A stretch of 64,000 nucleotides of DNA. It comes from an uncultured Pelagimonas sp. (GTDB lineage Bacteria; Pseudomonadota; Alphaproteobacteria; Rhodobacterales; Rhodobacteraceae). The DNA lies in the NCBI GenBank assembly GCA_947499735.1, contig CANMPP010000004.1, forward strand, positions 124,001 through 188,000. Reading direction: 5' to 3'. Below, in pieces: positions 52,164-62,115 of the stretch. Position numbers and translations under genes: made by a program. The notes under the pieces are model-generated. The model did no database searches, was not told the origin of the DNA, and worked only from the letters and a program-made list of their open reading frames with translations. Position 1 is the first letter of the stretch, and each line of letters opens with the position of its first letter.

Positions 52164-52921
52164 ATGACCTGAGCACAGCCAAAGACTTGGAACCATCCGA
52201 GTTGACAGCCCTGCGCCAAGATCTGGCGGCGGCGTTTCGCCTCTGCCACGCTTTTGGCTGGAGCGAATCCGTCGGCAACCATTTCAGCGCAGCCGTGTCT
52301 GAAGATGGCAAATCCTTTCTGCTGAACCCGCGCTGGCAGCATTTCGCAACGATCAAAGCCAGCGATCTGTTGCTGCTGAATGCGGATGATGACAGCGTGA
52401 TGGATGGGCCAAATGCGCCTGACCCATCCGCTTGGGCCGTGCACGGCGCGCTGCATCAGGAATTGCCTGAGGCACGCGTGATCCTGCATTGCCATTCGCC
52501 TTACGCAACCGCATTGGCCTGCCTAAAAGACCCGACCATGCTGCCGATCGACAACAACACCGCCCGGTTCTTTGGCCGGATCGGCTATGATCTGGAATTC
52601 GGCGGCATCTCGGACACAGCAGAAGAAGGCGAACATCTGGTCAAAGCCATGCGCGGCAATTCCGTGCTGGTCATGGGCAATCACGGCGTCTCCGTGACTG
52701 GCCCGACCGTGGCTGCGGCGTTTGAGGATCTGTATTTCTTTGAAAAGGCAGCACAGACGCAAATCTTGGCGATGTCCACAGGACAACCTTTGGCCCTGTT
52801 GAACGACAATGTGGCGCAAAACACGTCTGAAGGGTGGAAGCCCTATTACGGCATGGGCGAAAACCACTTTGCCTATCTGAAAACCACGCTGGACAAGGAT
52901 GACCCAAGCTGGCGTGACTGA
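52160..52921 (+). CDS. Class II aldolase/adducin family protein
   Basis: A 253-residue zinc aldolase fold. FGWSESVGNHFSAAV near the start, the zinc histidines in VILHCHSPYATALACL, and GNHGVSVTGPTVAAAFED match the FucA/AraD/MtnB group. It begins inside the dioxygenase stop codon (ATGA), so the two act together: hydroxylation followed by retro-aldol or dehydration chemistry is a natural pairing. Under probable control of the divergent LysR gene. Confidence 0.87.
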   Translation: MNDLSTAKDLEPSELTALRQDLAAAFRLCHAFGWSESVGNHFSAAVSEDGKSFLLNPRWQHFATIKASDLLLLNADDDSVMDGPNAPDPSAWAVHGALHQELPEARVILHCHSPYATALACLKDPTMLPIDNNTARFFGRIGYDLEFGGISDTAEEGEHLVKAMRGNSVLVMGNHGVSVTGPTVAAAFEDLYFFEKAAQTQILAMSTGQPLALLNDNVAQNTSEGWKPYYGMGENHFAYLKTTLDKDDPSWRD

Positions 52922-53012
52922 CCTAGTGACCTCATCGGGATGCGTTTGCATTTCCGTTGAAATAGCGTCTTAATCACGCGGAACATTCCGCAACGGTTAA
53001 GGCGCTTTTTCT

Positions 53013-54242
53013 TTGGTCAAACTTCTGCATACGGCTGACATCCATCTGGATTCCCCGCTGAAAACGCTGGCCTTGCGCAATCCAGATTTGGCCGAACGGA
53101 TTCAAAGCGCCACGCGCATCGCCTTTTCCCGCATCATAGACACCGCCATTCATGAAAACGTTGCCGCCCTATTGATTGCAGGCGATCTGTTTGATGGGGC
53201 CGAGCGCAGCGCGCGCACCGCCGCATTTCTAACCGGCGAATTGGATCGGTTGCGGCATACCGACATCAAAGTGTTCTATATCAAAGGCAATCATGATGCG
53301 GAAAACCCAATTACCGGCGCAATGGATCTGCCGGATAATGTGCATGTGTTCGATGGCCGGGGCGGCAAGGTTCAACTGACCGATCAGGTCTGGATTCACG
53401 GTGTCAGCTTTGCCGGCAAACACGCACCAGATAGCTTATTGCCGAAATTCCCTGCCCCAGTGCCCAGCGCGATCAATATTGCCATGCTGCACACATCCCT
53501 TGCTGGCGCAGCTGGGCATGACACCTACGCCCCCTGTTCCGTGGCAGAATTACGGGCCATGGGATTTGATTATTGGGCATTGGGGCATATCCACAAACGA
53601 CAGGTCCATGCGATGGATCCCCCCATCGTGATGCCCGGCATCCCCCAAGGGCGCGATATGGGCGAAACCGGTCCAAAATCGGCCACGCTGATTGATATTT
53701 CGGAAAATGACATCACCATAAGTGAAGTCCCAACATCCGCAGTTGAATTTCTGCGCGTGGATCTGGACATTACCGACCTAACATCATCCGACGCGCTCCG
53801 CGATGCATTGCGCGCCTGCCTGGCCAAATGCGCTGCAAATCTTAAATCTGACGCTGCCGTTCTACGCCTGACGTTCACCGGTCAAAGTGATCTGCAGTGG
53901 CAGCTTTTGCGCGATCACGAGATGTGGCACGAAACCGTCGAACAGATTAGTCAGGGCTTTGGTCAAATCTGGCTGGATCGGTTGGACATTTCGCTAGAGT
54001 CGGACCCAAGCCCCAGCCAAAGTGCTGTGTCTGAATTGGCTGACCTTATGGATGCGATCCAGAACGAACCCGGATTTGCCCAATCCTGTGATGCGCTGCT
54101 CGAAACGCTTCTGAAAGACCTTCCAAACAGCCGTCGCGCTGCGTTGCTGCCCGACCCGGACGCAAAAGCGGCCCTGCGACGCACATTGGCCGCAGCCGGA
54201 GCCCATGACATTCTCGCGCGGATGAAAGGCGTGGAAAGCTGA
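53013..54242 (+). CDS. YhaO/SbcD-like DNA exonuclease
   Basis: A 409-residue Mre11-type phosphodiesterase. Metal ligands: D9 and H11 (HTADIHLDSP), D58 (GDLFDG), N93 and H94 (KGNHD), with HTSLAG and WALGHIHKRQ later. The start is a TTG at 53013; no ATG or GTG is available before the metal motif. The C-terminal half is the helical capping region. It is coupled to the large ATPase gene by a 1-base overlap (TGATG). Together they are the YhaO-YhaN pair, relatives of SbcCD/Mre11-Rad50, expected to process DNA ends. Confidence 0.88.
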   Translation: MVKLLHTADIHLDSPLKTLALRNPDLAERIQSATRIAFSRIIDTAIHENVAALLIAGDLFDGAERSARTAAFLTGELDRLRHTDIKVFYIKGNHDAENPITGAMDLPDNVHVFDGRGGKVQLTDQVWIHGVSFAGKHAPDSLLPKFPAPVPSAINIAMLHTSLAGAAGHDTYAPCSVAELRAMGFDYWALGHIHKRQVHAMDPPIVMPGIPQGRDMGETGPKSATLIDISENDITISEVPTSAVEFLRVDLDITDLTSSDALRDALRACLAKCAANLKSDAAVLRLTFTGQSDLQWQLLRDHEMWHETVEQISQGFGQIWLDRLDISLESDPSPSQSAVSELADLMDAIQNEPGFAQSCDALLETLLKDLPNSRRAALLPDPDAKAALRRTLAAAGAHDILARMKGVES

Positions 54243-57200
54243 TGCGCATACGCTCTCTTTCTCTCGATTTTTTCGGCCATTTCACCGATCAAACCTATGA
54301 TTTCGGCCCTCGCGCAGATGGTGGGGATTTCCACATTATCTATGGGCGAAATGAGGCAGGGAAATCGACAACGATGGAGGCGTTCCTGCGCCTTCTCTAT
54401 AAATTTCCGGCCCGCGACCCCTATGATTTTCGCCATCAGCGGAAAAATCTGCGTGTTTCAGGCGTGATGGATATAGACGGTACATCGCAGGCTTTCACCC
54501 GCCTGCCTACACGGGGCGACAACCTACTGGATGGCGCGGGCCAGCCCCTGCCCGAACACGTATTGGCCACACAATTGGGCGGTCTGTCATTAGAGGATTA
54601 TCGCAACCTCTTGTGCCTTGACGATGAAACCATCGAAAGTGGTGGTCAGGAAATTGCCAATGCCAAGGGTGACATAGGTCGCCTGTTGTTTTCTGCCGCC
54701 GCCGGTATTGCAGATCTATCAGGTGTCTTAGAACAGGCCCAGGCCCAAGCCAAATCCCTGCATCTGAAGAACAGTAAATCATCTCAAATGGCGGTTCTGA
54801 AAAAAGAACTGACCGAGGTGGATAAACAAATCCGCGCGTTAGATGTGACTGCCAGCGCATGGCGCAAGATGAAGCAGGATTTGGAACAGGCAGAGCAAGC
54901 CGAGAGCGATGCAAAATCCCGCCGTGACGCATTGCGTCGCCGTCAAAGCCAACTCACTGCGCAACACGCGGCACTAGATTTATTGACCCAACATGATGCG
55001 CTTACATCCGAAATAGCGCCTTATGCAGACTATCCAGACCACATGGATGTGTCAGTCGACCAGATATTTGCGCTGCAAACCAAGCAATCCAAAGCCCAAT
55101 CAGATCATGATCGCATAACCCAAGAACTGGCAGAGGGTCAGAATGCATTGGATGCGCTGAAATTCGATCCTTTGCATGACAGTCTGCTCGCGGATTTGGC
55201 CGCTCTGTCCGATCTACAGGCGCGTATGCGCACCGCTGATCTGGATCTGCCCCGACGCGAACACGCGCTGTCCGAAATCACCACTGATATGACCCGCCTT
55301 GTTGCAGATATGGGCAGTGATTGCGATGCACGTGATTTGGTTCTGCCCTTACATGCGCTGGCCGAGCTTGAACGCAACCGCGATGATGTGCGCAGCGCGG
55401 AACACGAGGTGCAAACAGCCCAACAGGAATGGGCAGACACCAAAAATGCTTTGGATCAGTTGCCAAAGGATCTGGCAGCGCATGCCGCCCTTGCAGACAT
55501 CCTGAATCAATACGACGCAGCGCAGCTGGCCCAGCGCCATATACAGGCACTCGAGGCGCTTAGATCCGCCAAAGACCGGCGTGATAGCACACGCGCCGCA
55601 CTATCCGTCGGCCCAACCCGGTTTGACACATTGCCTGCCAGCCCAATCGATGCACATCGGGGGGAAGAAATCGCACGGCGCTACGATGATCTCAGCCGAC
55701 ACGCCAAGTCATTACAGGACGACCTGCGTGAACACCGCGATACGCTTGGCCTGTTAAACGCACAGATCACATCGCAGCAAACCACCGCGAACCTACCCAG
55801 CGATGCCGAAACGGCCGAGGCACATTCCAAACGAAACGCGCTATGGCGCGATCATCTGCATTCTTTATCCACCGCTAGCGCCGCCAGCTTTGAAACCGCA
55901 ATGCATGCATTGGATCACCTGGCCCAAGCCCGCCTGAATGGCGCCAGTCAACTAGGGCAGTTGCGCCAATTGGACCAGCGTCGGATTGAGTTAGAGGTTA
56001 AAGTTGCACAGACCGACGAGACCCTGATCAAGACCAACGATCAGATCGCGCAATTGGACGCCGAAATCCGTGAAATTACCGCAGGTATTGGCCTGCCACA
56101 AACCACGGCATCCGGCCTATCGGCGTGGTTAAGGACCTATCAAACGGCCTGCGATGCTGAGGCTGATTATCTTCGCGTAACTGCACAGCATGCCAATACG
56201 ATTGAAACATGCAAAGATCTGGTCACATCCCTTGCGCCGCACCTGCCGGAACCTGCTTTAAGCTTTTCCGCCACCTTAAAGGCCGCGCAACAGATCGTGA
56301 CCACACAGGCCAGCATCAACGAACGAAAAGATGGGTTAAAATCGGATTTGGCACGGCGCACCACCCAGCTGAAATCCAAACAAGATCAGGCCCAGGCTGC
56401 GCAGACCACATGGGACACCGCGATACAACAGCATGTGGGAACCGCATTGTCGGCGGCCCAATTGCGCCAAGATCTGGCACCATTACGTACCTTACGAGAA
56501 TTAGACGGCAAACGGGCCCAAACCCAGCGCCAGGTTGACGCCATGCGGTCCGATCAGGCGCAATTCACAACAGAGGTTTCCGGGCTAGCACATCGCCATG
56601 GGATCCAAGATCCAGATCCACGTTCTGCCTTTGACCAGCTGCGCGCCATGGCCGATCAGGCAGAAACCGCTCGGGCCACACAAGCCCGCTTGACGCAGGA
56701 ACAGACACAAAAGCAAGCCGCCTTACAAACCTCACAATCGCATCTTGAAGAGGTCGCACAGGCCCAAAAAATGTATGCCACGCTGTTTCCCGACACCGCA
56801 TCAATCGATGATCTAGAGATGTTGCGCAATGCGGTTTCAAATGCACACAGTGTGATTGCCAAGCGCGGGCAGTGTCGCATCTTGGTTGGCGATATTTTGA
56901 CCAAGCTGGATGTGCCTGACCTTCACAAAGCCCGCACCATGTTAGAGGAATGCACCCGAACCGACCTAGAAGCCGAGCTAGAGAGCCTGCCACAGGATCT
57001 AGATCAAAGCGAAGCGGCCTATCACGCGGCAATTGCCACATGCGCCAGCGCGCGGACGGATTTGTCTAATTTGTCCGGCGATAGTGAAATCGCTGAACTG
57101 GTCCAGCGAAAGGCAACCCTTGAGCTTCAGATTGAAGACACAGCACTGTCCTACCTGCGCTTGAGCATGGGCATCACTTTGGCCGAAGAAGCAATCAGAC

Positions 57201-57634
57201 GTTACCGGGACAGCCATCGCAATGGGATGATCCGCGCCACACAAACCGCCTTTTCCAGCCTCACAAATGGGGCCTATCCCCGCTTAACGACACAAACACA
57301 GGGCAGTTCAGAAGTGCTATTGGCCCTAGATCGCGATGGGGTTTCCAAGCGCGTTGATGACATGTCAAAAGGCACACGGTTCCAGCTATATCTGGCATTG
57401 CGCGCAGCAGCCTATGAACAAATGGTCGCCAGCGGTGTGTCATTGCCCTTCTTTTGCGATGACATTTTTGAAACCTTTGATGAGGAACGCACAAAATCTG
57501 CTTGCCTGTTGATGGAACAAATTGGTCAACAGGGCCAAGGGATTTACCTAACCCATCACCGCCATGTGTTGGACATTGCGCAGGCCCATTGCAAAACGCC
57601 TCCGAAAATCCATGTGATTGGCGGCACCCTCTGA
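54242..57634 (+). CDS. YhaN/Rad50-like SMC-type ATPase
   Basis: A 1130-residue coiled-coil ATPase. Walker A is GRNEAGKSTT (35-44) after a typical AAA_23 N-terminus (MRIRSLSLDFFGHF). Long coiled coils follow from about residue 150 to 1000. The C-terminal lobe has the signature-like SKGTRFQLYLALRAA and Walker B LPFFCDDIFETFDEERT (about 1067-1083). It is shorter than many SbcC and lacks a zinc-hook CxxC, a YhaN feature. It works with the overlapping YhaO nuclease. Confidence 0.9.
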   Translation: MRIRSLSLDFFGHFTDQTYDFGPRADGGDFHIIYGRNEAGKSTTMEAFLRLLYKFPARDPYDFRHQRKNLRVSGVMDIDGTSQAFTRLPTRGDNLLDGAGQPLPEHVLATQLGGLSLEDYRNLLCLDDETIESGGQEIANAKGDIGRLLFSAAAGIADLSGVLEQAQAQAKSLHLKNSKSSQMAVLKKELTEVDKQIRALDVTASAWRKMKQDLEQAEQAESDAKSRRDALRRRQSQLTAQHAALDLLTQHDALTSEIAPYADYPDHMDVSVDQIFALQTKQSKAQSDHDRITQELAEGQNALDALKFDPLHDSLLADLAALSDLQARMRTADLDLPRREHALSEITTDMTRLVADMGSDCDARDLVLPLHALAELERNRDDVRSAEHEVQTAQQEWADTKNALDQLPKDLAAHAALADILNQYDAAQLAQRHIQALEALRSAKDRRDSTRAALSVGPTRFDTLPASPIDAHRGEEIARRYDDLSRHAKSLQDDLREHRDTLGLLNAQITSQQTTANLPSDAETAEAHSKRNALWRDHLHSLSTASAASFETAMHALDHLAQARLNGASQLGQLRQLDQRRIELEVKVAQTDETLIKTNDQIAQLDAEIREITAGIGLPQTTASGLSAWLRTYQTACDAEADYLRVTAQHANTIETCKDLVTSLAPHLPEPALSFSATLKAAQQIVTTQASINERKDGLKSDLARRTTQLKSKQDQAQAAQTTWDTAIQQHVGTALSAAQLRQDLAPLRTLRELDGKRAQTQRQVDAMRSDQAQFTTEVSGLAHRHGIQDPDPRSAFDQLRAMADQAETARATQARLTQEQTQKQAALQTSQSHLEEVAQAQKMYATLFPDTASIDDLEMLRNAVSNAHSVIAKRGQCRILVGDILTKLDVPDLHKARTMLEECTRTDLEAELESLPQDLDQSEAAYHAAIATCASARTDLSNLSGDSEIAELVQRKATLELQIEDTALSYLRLSMGITLAEEAIRRYRDSHRNGMIRATQTAFSSLTNGAYPRLTTQTQGSSEVLLALDRDGVSKRVDDMSKGTRFQLYLALRAAAYEQMVASGVSLPFFCDDIFETFDEERTKSACLLMEQIGQQGQGIYLTHHRHVLDIAQAHCKTPPKIHVIGGTL

Positions 57635-57743
57635 TTTACCCAGAAATGGCGGCGATGTTGGGCTGTATTGCACACAATACACAACGCGCCCCTGTTTCAG
57701 CCACGCCGCATCGAAACAGTTGTGATCAGTACGTATATGTCAG

Positions 57744-58913
57744 CTATGCTTGTGCATCACGCTTTTTGCGCAACCCGATATGAACACCAGCCCCTGCGAT
57801 ATAAAGCACAATCAGTGCAGCAATGAGGGCTCCGTTGCCATAGTCTAAAACGACCAGCAAAACCGGTGTTCCCAGCAAATTTCCCAGATTGCCCATCTGG
57901 GCCATCGTTCCATTGGCCAGCGCCTGATCGCCAGCGCTTTCATTCAGCTCGGGTACAAGGGCAAAGCTGGCCCCTTGGACAAGCCCCAGCACCCCAAATA
58001 GAACCAATGCAAACGCCCCCATCGGCACGCCGAAATAATAGGTGACGCAAATCACCGCACCGCCGATGAATCCAACCACAACCAGCATATAGGCCGATGT
58101 AACCGACAGGGCCGGACCAACCAGGCCAAGCGCCACTACGATGCTAACCAATGGCATAAGGCCGACAATCAACGCGCGGATGTCTTCATCGATCAATCCC
58201 GGCAGAACCGCCAACAAGGACACGAAGGTCGTCGTATAGCACAACCACCCAAAAGCTGGTGCAGATGTGTTGGGCGATTGATAGGCGCGTTTATGTTGGT
58301 GCCACAGGCTGTTCACAGTCACCTTGGGTGCGGCTTCACGCTCACCTGCTTCACCAATCACGCCAAAGATCACCGCCAGAACCATGACGGCCATAATGAC
58401 ACCGTGCATCATCAGGCTAGGCCCCAATCCATATTCTTGTGCGAAAGGCAGGCCAATCCATGCCGCTATTGCAAAGCTGACGCCAAAAAACGTGCTCCAT
58501 AGCGTCATGCCCATACCGCGATAGCGCTCAGAGCAGGTTTGTGCCAACAATGTCGGCGCGGCCACCACGATGATCAAATGAGAGATCCCTTCGATCACGC
58601 GACTGACAAGAAAAAGAGGAAGCGAGGGCAGCACCGCCTGCCAAAAGGACATGGCGGCCCCAATGATCAAGGCAATAACGATAACGCGCTTGAGGCCCCA
58701 ATTGACCACAAACACCCCAGATGTCATGCCAAACACCGCCCCGATCCCGCTGATCAAGGTCAAAGACCATCCCAGAGAGGCGCCAGCAGCAGGGTAGGCG
58801 CTTTGCAACAGATCAAAGGGAACAGCCAGTTTGGCAAACTGCCCTGCTGCGCATAGGCCAACGATCCAAAGCAGGATCACGGAAATTACTTTATGGGGCG
58901 CATGAGATATCAT
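57744..58913 (-). CDS. MFS transporter
   Basis: A 389-residue major facilitator protein with 12 predicted membrane segments. Start MISHAPHKVISV at 58913; the frame is open to 58964. The loop between TM2 and TM3 is NWGLKRVIVI, and VARVIEGISH-like sequence (FLVSRVIEGISHLIIVVAAP) is the TM4-5 region of the family. Substrate unknown; no neighbouring catabolic genes on this strand. Drug or metabolite efflux and nutrient uptake are all possible. Confidence 0.85.
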   Translation of the reverse strand: MISHAPHKVISVILLWIVGLCAAGQFAKLAVPFDLLQSAYPAAGASLGWSLTLISGIGAVFGMTSGVFVVNWGLKRVIVIALIIGAAMSFWQAVLPSLPLFLVSRVIEGISHLIIVVAAPTLLAQTCSERYRGMGMTLWSTFFGVSFAIAAWIGLPFAQEYGLGPSLMMHGVIMAVMVLAVIFGVIGEAGEREAAPKVTVNSLWHQHKRAYQSPNTSAPAFGWLCYTTTFVSLLAVLPGLIDEDIRALIVGLMPLVSIVVALGLVGPALSVTSAYMLVVVGFIGGAVICVTYYFGVPMGAFALVLFGVLGLVQGASFALVPELNESAGDQALANGTMAQMGNLGNLLGTPVLLVVLDYGNGALIAALIVLYIAGAGVHIGLRKKRDAQA

Positions 58914-59404
58914 GCATGCGCAGTATCGCCTGTTGCCATGTGAGACCATGCATAAATTATGCATCCCGGCACGGTGGAGATAGGAACATTGCCCCCTATG
59001 GGCGCTCGTGAAAGCCGCCGCTTTCGATTTTAAACGTTCAACCCGTTATCGAAATCCGCGCCGCCGTCGGTAACAGTGACCGAATCCAAACGGCATAACA
59101 TTCAAAAATACGAAATATACCTTCTAGCAAACGAATGACTTCATATCATAATTTGCAATATAGATTTCCATTTTTAAAATAAACACACACAAACCTCGGC
59201 CAAATCTTTCTCAAAATATCAAAATTCGACCATAACGTGTGCAGAAAGCCTAATTTTCACCACATCAAGGCCGCACAGGCCTGAAATTGCCCTTACGTCT
59301 TGTTTACCAAGCGGCACCCCAAACAGAATGGGCCATTAGTCGCGGGCAACACATCCTCATATCCAAATTTGTTTGCGGCTTTGACCAACTGGAAAGGACC
59401 GACG
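58914..59404. other. Intergenic region upstream of the universal stress protein gene
   Basis: 491 bases, A+T-rich in the middle (59100-59230). Contains AGGCC-N5-GGCCT around 59268-59282 and the ribosome site GGAAAGGA before 59405. The divergent MFS promoter lies at the left. No ORF or RNA gene supported. Confidence 0.55.
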
Positions 59405-59839
59405 ATGAACAACCTGGTATTGGTCGCTGTAGATGGCAGCGAAGGGGGCGAACGTGCGCTGGATTATGCAGCCGAGCGCGCCAAAATAGGTGGTGCTAAG
59501 ATCCTAGTGGCCTATGTGATCGAATGGTCGCCCTACACCTTCAACACACCCGAAGAAAACGCCGAACGGCATATGCGGCGCGAACAAGAAATCGAACGTG
59601 CCTCAACCACAGTTGTTGACCCGGCCGCCAGCAAACTCGCCGGTTTGGGCATCGATCATGAAACCGTTGTTCGCCACGGTCCACCTTCGGAAACCCTGAT
59701 CAAACTGGCCGAAAAATATGGCGTGCAACAGATCGTCATCGGACGTCGCGGCCAATCTGGCATCAAGAACCTCATCTTTGGCAGCGTCGCGGGCACTTTG
59801 GTCCAAACATCGCCCGTTCCAGTTGTCGTGGTGCCGTGA
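59405..59839 (+). CDS. Universal stress protein (UspA family)
   Basis: A 144-residue UspA-fold protein. It begins MNNLVLVAVDGSEGGERAL after GGAAAGG; the ORF is open to 59300. The ATP-binding motif is present: IVIGRRGQSGIKNLIFGSVA followed by SPVPVVVVP. It sits 43 bases before a sodium:alanine symporter gene and probably shares its transcript, suggesting coordination of transport with stress or energy status. Confidence 0.9.
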   Translation: MNNLVLVAVDGSEGGERALDYAAERAKIGGAKILVAYVIEWSPYTFNTPEENAERHMRREQEIERASTTVVDPAASKLAGLGIDHETVVRHGPPSETLIKLAEKYGVQQIVIGRRGQSGIKNLIFGSVAGTLVQTSPVPVVVVP

Positions 59840-59881
59840 TTGCGGCCCTGCCCACCCCGTTCTGATTTGAAAGGAATTACC

Positions 59882-61393
59882 ATGACCAGACTACTGTTAT
59901 CGGTGCTGGCCTTTGCGCTTGGCACCCTGCCTGCACATGCAGGCATTGACGAAACGATCAACACGCTGACCGCGCCTTTCGCGGATTGGTTGGCCAGTAT
60001 CGTCTTTTTCTCATTCCCCTTCTTTGGTGCAAACCTGCCGCTGGTCGTCCTATGGCTGGTTGTAGGGGCGGTTTTCTTTACGTTCTTTATGAGCTTCATC
60101 AACATCCGCGGCTTTATGCATGCCATCCGTTTGGTGCGCGGCGATTACGCGGATGATGATAGCCCCGGCGAAGTGTCCCACTTTCAAGCTTTGGCCACTG
60201 CGGTGTCCGGTACGGTTGGCATTGGTAACATCGGTGGCGTTGCTGTGGCGGTCACAATCGGTGGCGCGGGCGCAACGTTCTGGTTGATCATCGCGGGCTT
60301 CCTCGGCATGTCGACCAAGTTCGTGGAATGCACATTGGGCGTGAAATATCGCCAAGAAAACCCAGACGGTTCGGTCTCGGGTGGTCCGATGTATTACATG
60401 CGGGATGGGTTGAAAGAGCTGGGCATGACCGGCTTTGGCAAATTCATGGGCGCGTTCTACGCTATCGGCATCATCATGGGCGCTTTGGGTGCTGGCAATA
60501 TGTTCCAATCCAACCAAGCCTATGTGCAGCTGAACACCGTGGTCGGCGGTGCGCTTGACGGCATGGGCTGGGCGGTTGGCCTGGTTTTGGCCGCTGTCGT
60601 CTTTATGGTGATTGTCGGCGGGATCAAATCCATCGCCAGCGTGACCGAAAAAATCGTCCCGCTGATGGCCGTATTCTACTGCCTGTTCGCGATCATCGTG
60701 ATCCTGATGAACGCACCCGCCATCCCAGCCGCTATTGGCAACATCTTTACCGGCGCTTTCACCGCAGAAGGCGTGCAAGGCGGTGTAATGGGGGCATTGA
60801 TCATTGGTTTCCAACGGGCGGTCTTTTCTAATGAGGCCGGTATTGGATCCGCATCCATTGCGCACTCGGCTGTGAAAACACCTGAACCCGTGACAGAGGG
60901 CTATGTGTCCTTGCTGGAACCCTTCATCGATACGATCGTCATCTGCACCATCACCGCATTGGTGATCGGCACATCTCAGGTGGTGGATCCAAATTTTGCG
61001 GGTGATGCAACCGGTGTTGCCATGACATCAGCCGCCTTTGAACGTCAGTTTAGCTGGTTCCCTGTACCACTGGCTTTTGCCGCGCTGCTGTTTGCGATCT
61101 CAACCATGATCTCGTGGTCCTATTACGGTCTAAAAGGCTGGAGCTATCTGTTTGGCGAAAACAAGGTTGGTATCCTGATCTACAAATTGGCTTTCTGCGG
61201 ATTTGTGGCATTGGGATGCATGGTGCAATTGGGCCCAATCCTGACGATTTCGGACTGCCTGGTCTTTATGATCTGCGTGCCGAACATTTTGGGCCTCTAC
61301 TTCCTCGCACCAATCGTACGCCGCGAAATGCTGGCCTATCAGGCCAAGCTGAAAGGACAAGACGTGTCGTCCCTGAAACACGAATTGTCCTGA
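59882..61393 (+). CDS. Sodium:alanine symporter family transporter (AGCS)
   Basis: A 503-residue amino acid:cation symporter. A signal-like N-terminus (LLLSVLAFALGTLPAHA) is followed by about ten membrane segments. AGCS motifs: VSGTVGIGNIGGVAVAVTIGGAG, a TKFVECTLGVKYR turn, GGPMYYMRDGL, and SNEAGIGSASIAHSAVKTPEP. Expected to take up alanine or glycine with Na+. Start at the ATG at 59882 after TGAAAGGAATT. A strong terminator follows. Confidence 0.92.
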   Translation: MTRLLLSVLAFALGTLPAHAGIDETINTLTAPFADWLASIVFFSFPFFGANLPLVVLWLVVGAVFFTFFMSFINIRGFMHAIRLVRGDYADDDSPGEVSHFQALATAVSGTVGIGNIGGVAVAVTIGGAGATFWLIIAGFLGMSTKFVECTLGVKYRQENPDGSVSGGPMYYMRDGLKELGMTGFGKFMGAFYAIGIIMGALGAGNMFQSNQAYVQLNTVVGGALDGMGWAVGLVLAAVVFMVIVGGIKSIASVTEKIVPLMAVFYCLFAIIVILMNAPAIPAAIGNIFTGAFTAEGVQGGVMGALIIGFQRAVFSNEAGIGSASIAHSAVKTPEPVTEGYVSLLEPFIDTIVICTITALVIGTSQVVDPNFAGDATGVAMTSAAFERQFSWFPVPLAFAALLFAISTMISWSYYGLKGWSYLFGENKVGILIYKLAFCGFVALGCMVQLGPILTISDCLVFMICVPNILGLYFLAPIVRREMLAYQAKLKGQDVSSLKHELS

Positions 61394-61401
61394 ACCAAGG
61401 G

Positions 61402-61423
61402 CCGCCTCTGGCAACAGAGGCGG
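61402..61423. terminator. Hairpin terminator with GCAA tetraloop
   Basis: CCGCCTCTG-GCAA-CAGAGGCGG: 9-bp perfect stem closed by a stable GNRA loop, immediately after the symporter gene and before the convergent regulator gene. Confidence 0.8.
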
Positions 61424-61432
61424 TTCCTCTAC

Positions 61433-61984
61433 CTACCCAGCCGACGTCAAACGAACCGGTGTGCCATCCGCCAGATACAAACGTTCCCAAATGATGCTGC
61501 CAGCACTGATATGGATGCCGTCATCGTGGAACACTTCGCTGGTGCGGAACTGTCTTGGCGCAGGCATATGCGCAGACCACCAATCCCCATTTGCCAGATC
61601 TGCTTCGGCTTGTCGGATTTCATCGGTCGCGAATTTCCAAAGTGACACATCCAGCATTTCGCGTTGGGATGTCTGCCAATCCTTGGCCCGGGATTTGGAA
61701 TAGGCCAAACAAATATGCGTGGCCTCTTCAACCAGATGCACAGGTGTGGTGGATGTTTCCACCAAGCGCCGCAAAGCCCCATCATCACGACGTGCCTGCG
61801 ACAGAAGGCCCATCGCCCGTGCCTGCATTGCTGCATCGGGAACAGCACGTCCAGCTTCCCAACGCGAAATCGTCGCTTGATCCAGCCCCAAATCCGCTGC
61901 CAAAACAGCCTGCTTTACGCCCAACGCACGACGTTGGCGACGCAATCTGGGTCCAAATACGGGCAACTCAGGTGATCGGTTCAT
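61433..61984 (-). CDS. XRE-family helix-turn-helix regulator
   Basis: A 183-residue protein from the ATG at 61984. The N-terminal Cro/CI-type HTH is RLRRQRRALGVKQAVLAADL and LDQATISRWEAGRAVP (about 13-48). The C-terminal part (about 90-183) has a compact domain with EMLDVSLWKFATDEIRQAEA and HDDGIHISAGSIIWERLYL, not one I can name; it may bind a small ligand (the tail resembles PAS-like sensors). Divergent from the COG0523 gene (175-bp gap), so it may regulate it. Confidence 0.85.
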   Translation of the reverse strand: MNRSPELPVFGPRLRRQRRALGVKQAVLAADLGLDQATISRWEAGRAVPDAAMQARAMGLLSQARRDDGALRRLVETSTTPVHLVEEATHICLAYSKSRAKDWQTSQREMLDVSLWKFATDEIRQAEADLANGDWWSAHMPAPRQFRTSEVFHDDGIHISAGSIIWERLYLADGTPVRLTSAG

Positions 61985-62115
61985 GACCACAGTTTACTCG
62001 CTCGCTTAGGATTGGCCACGACAATATTGTACTGGATTGTCGACATTGCAGCCCCCCTGAAACAGCAACAGAATGTCCCAGCCTGAATAGATCCCCATGG
62101 CACGTCAGAACCATC

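Noticed and set aside
59200-59280. FNR-like site upstream of the universal stress protein gene
   Set aside because: Only one half-site (ATCAA) is present near 59220; the other half does not match TTGAT.
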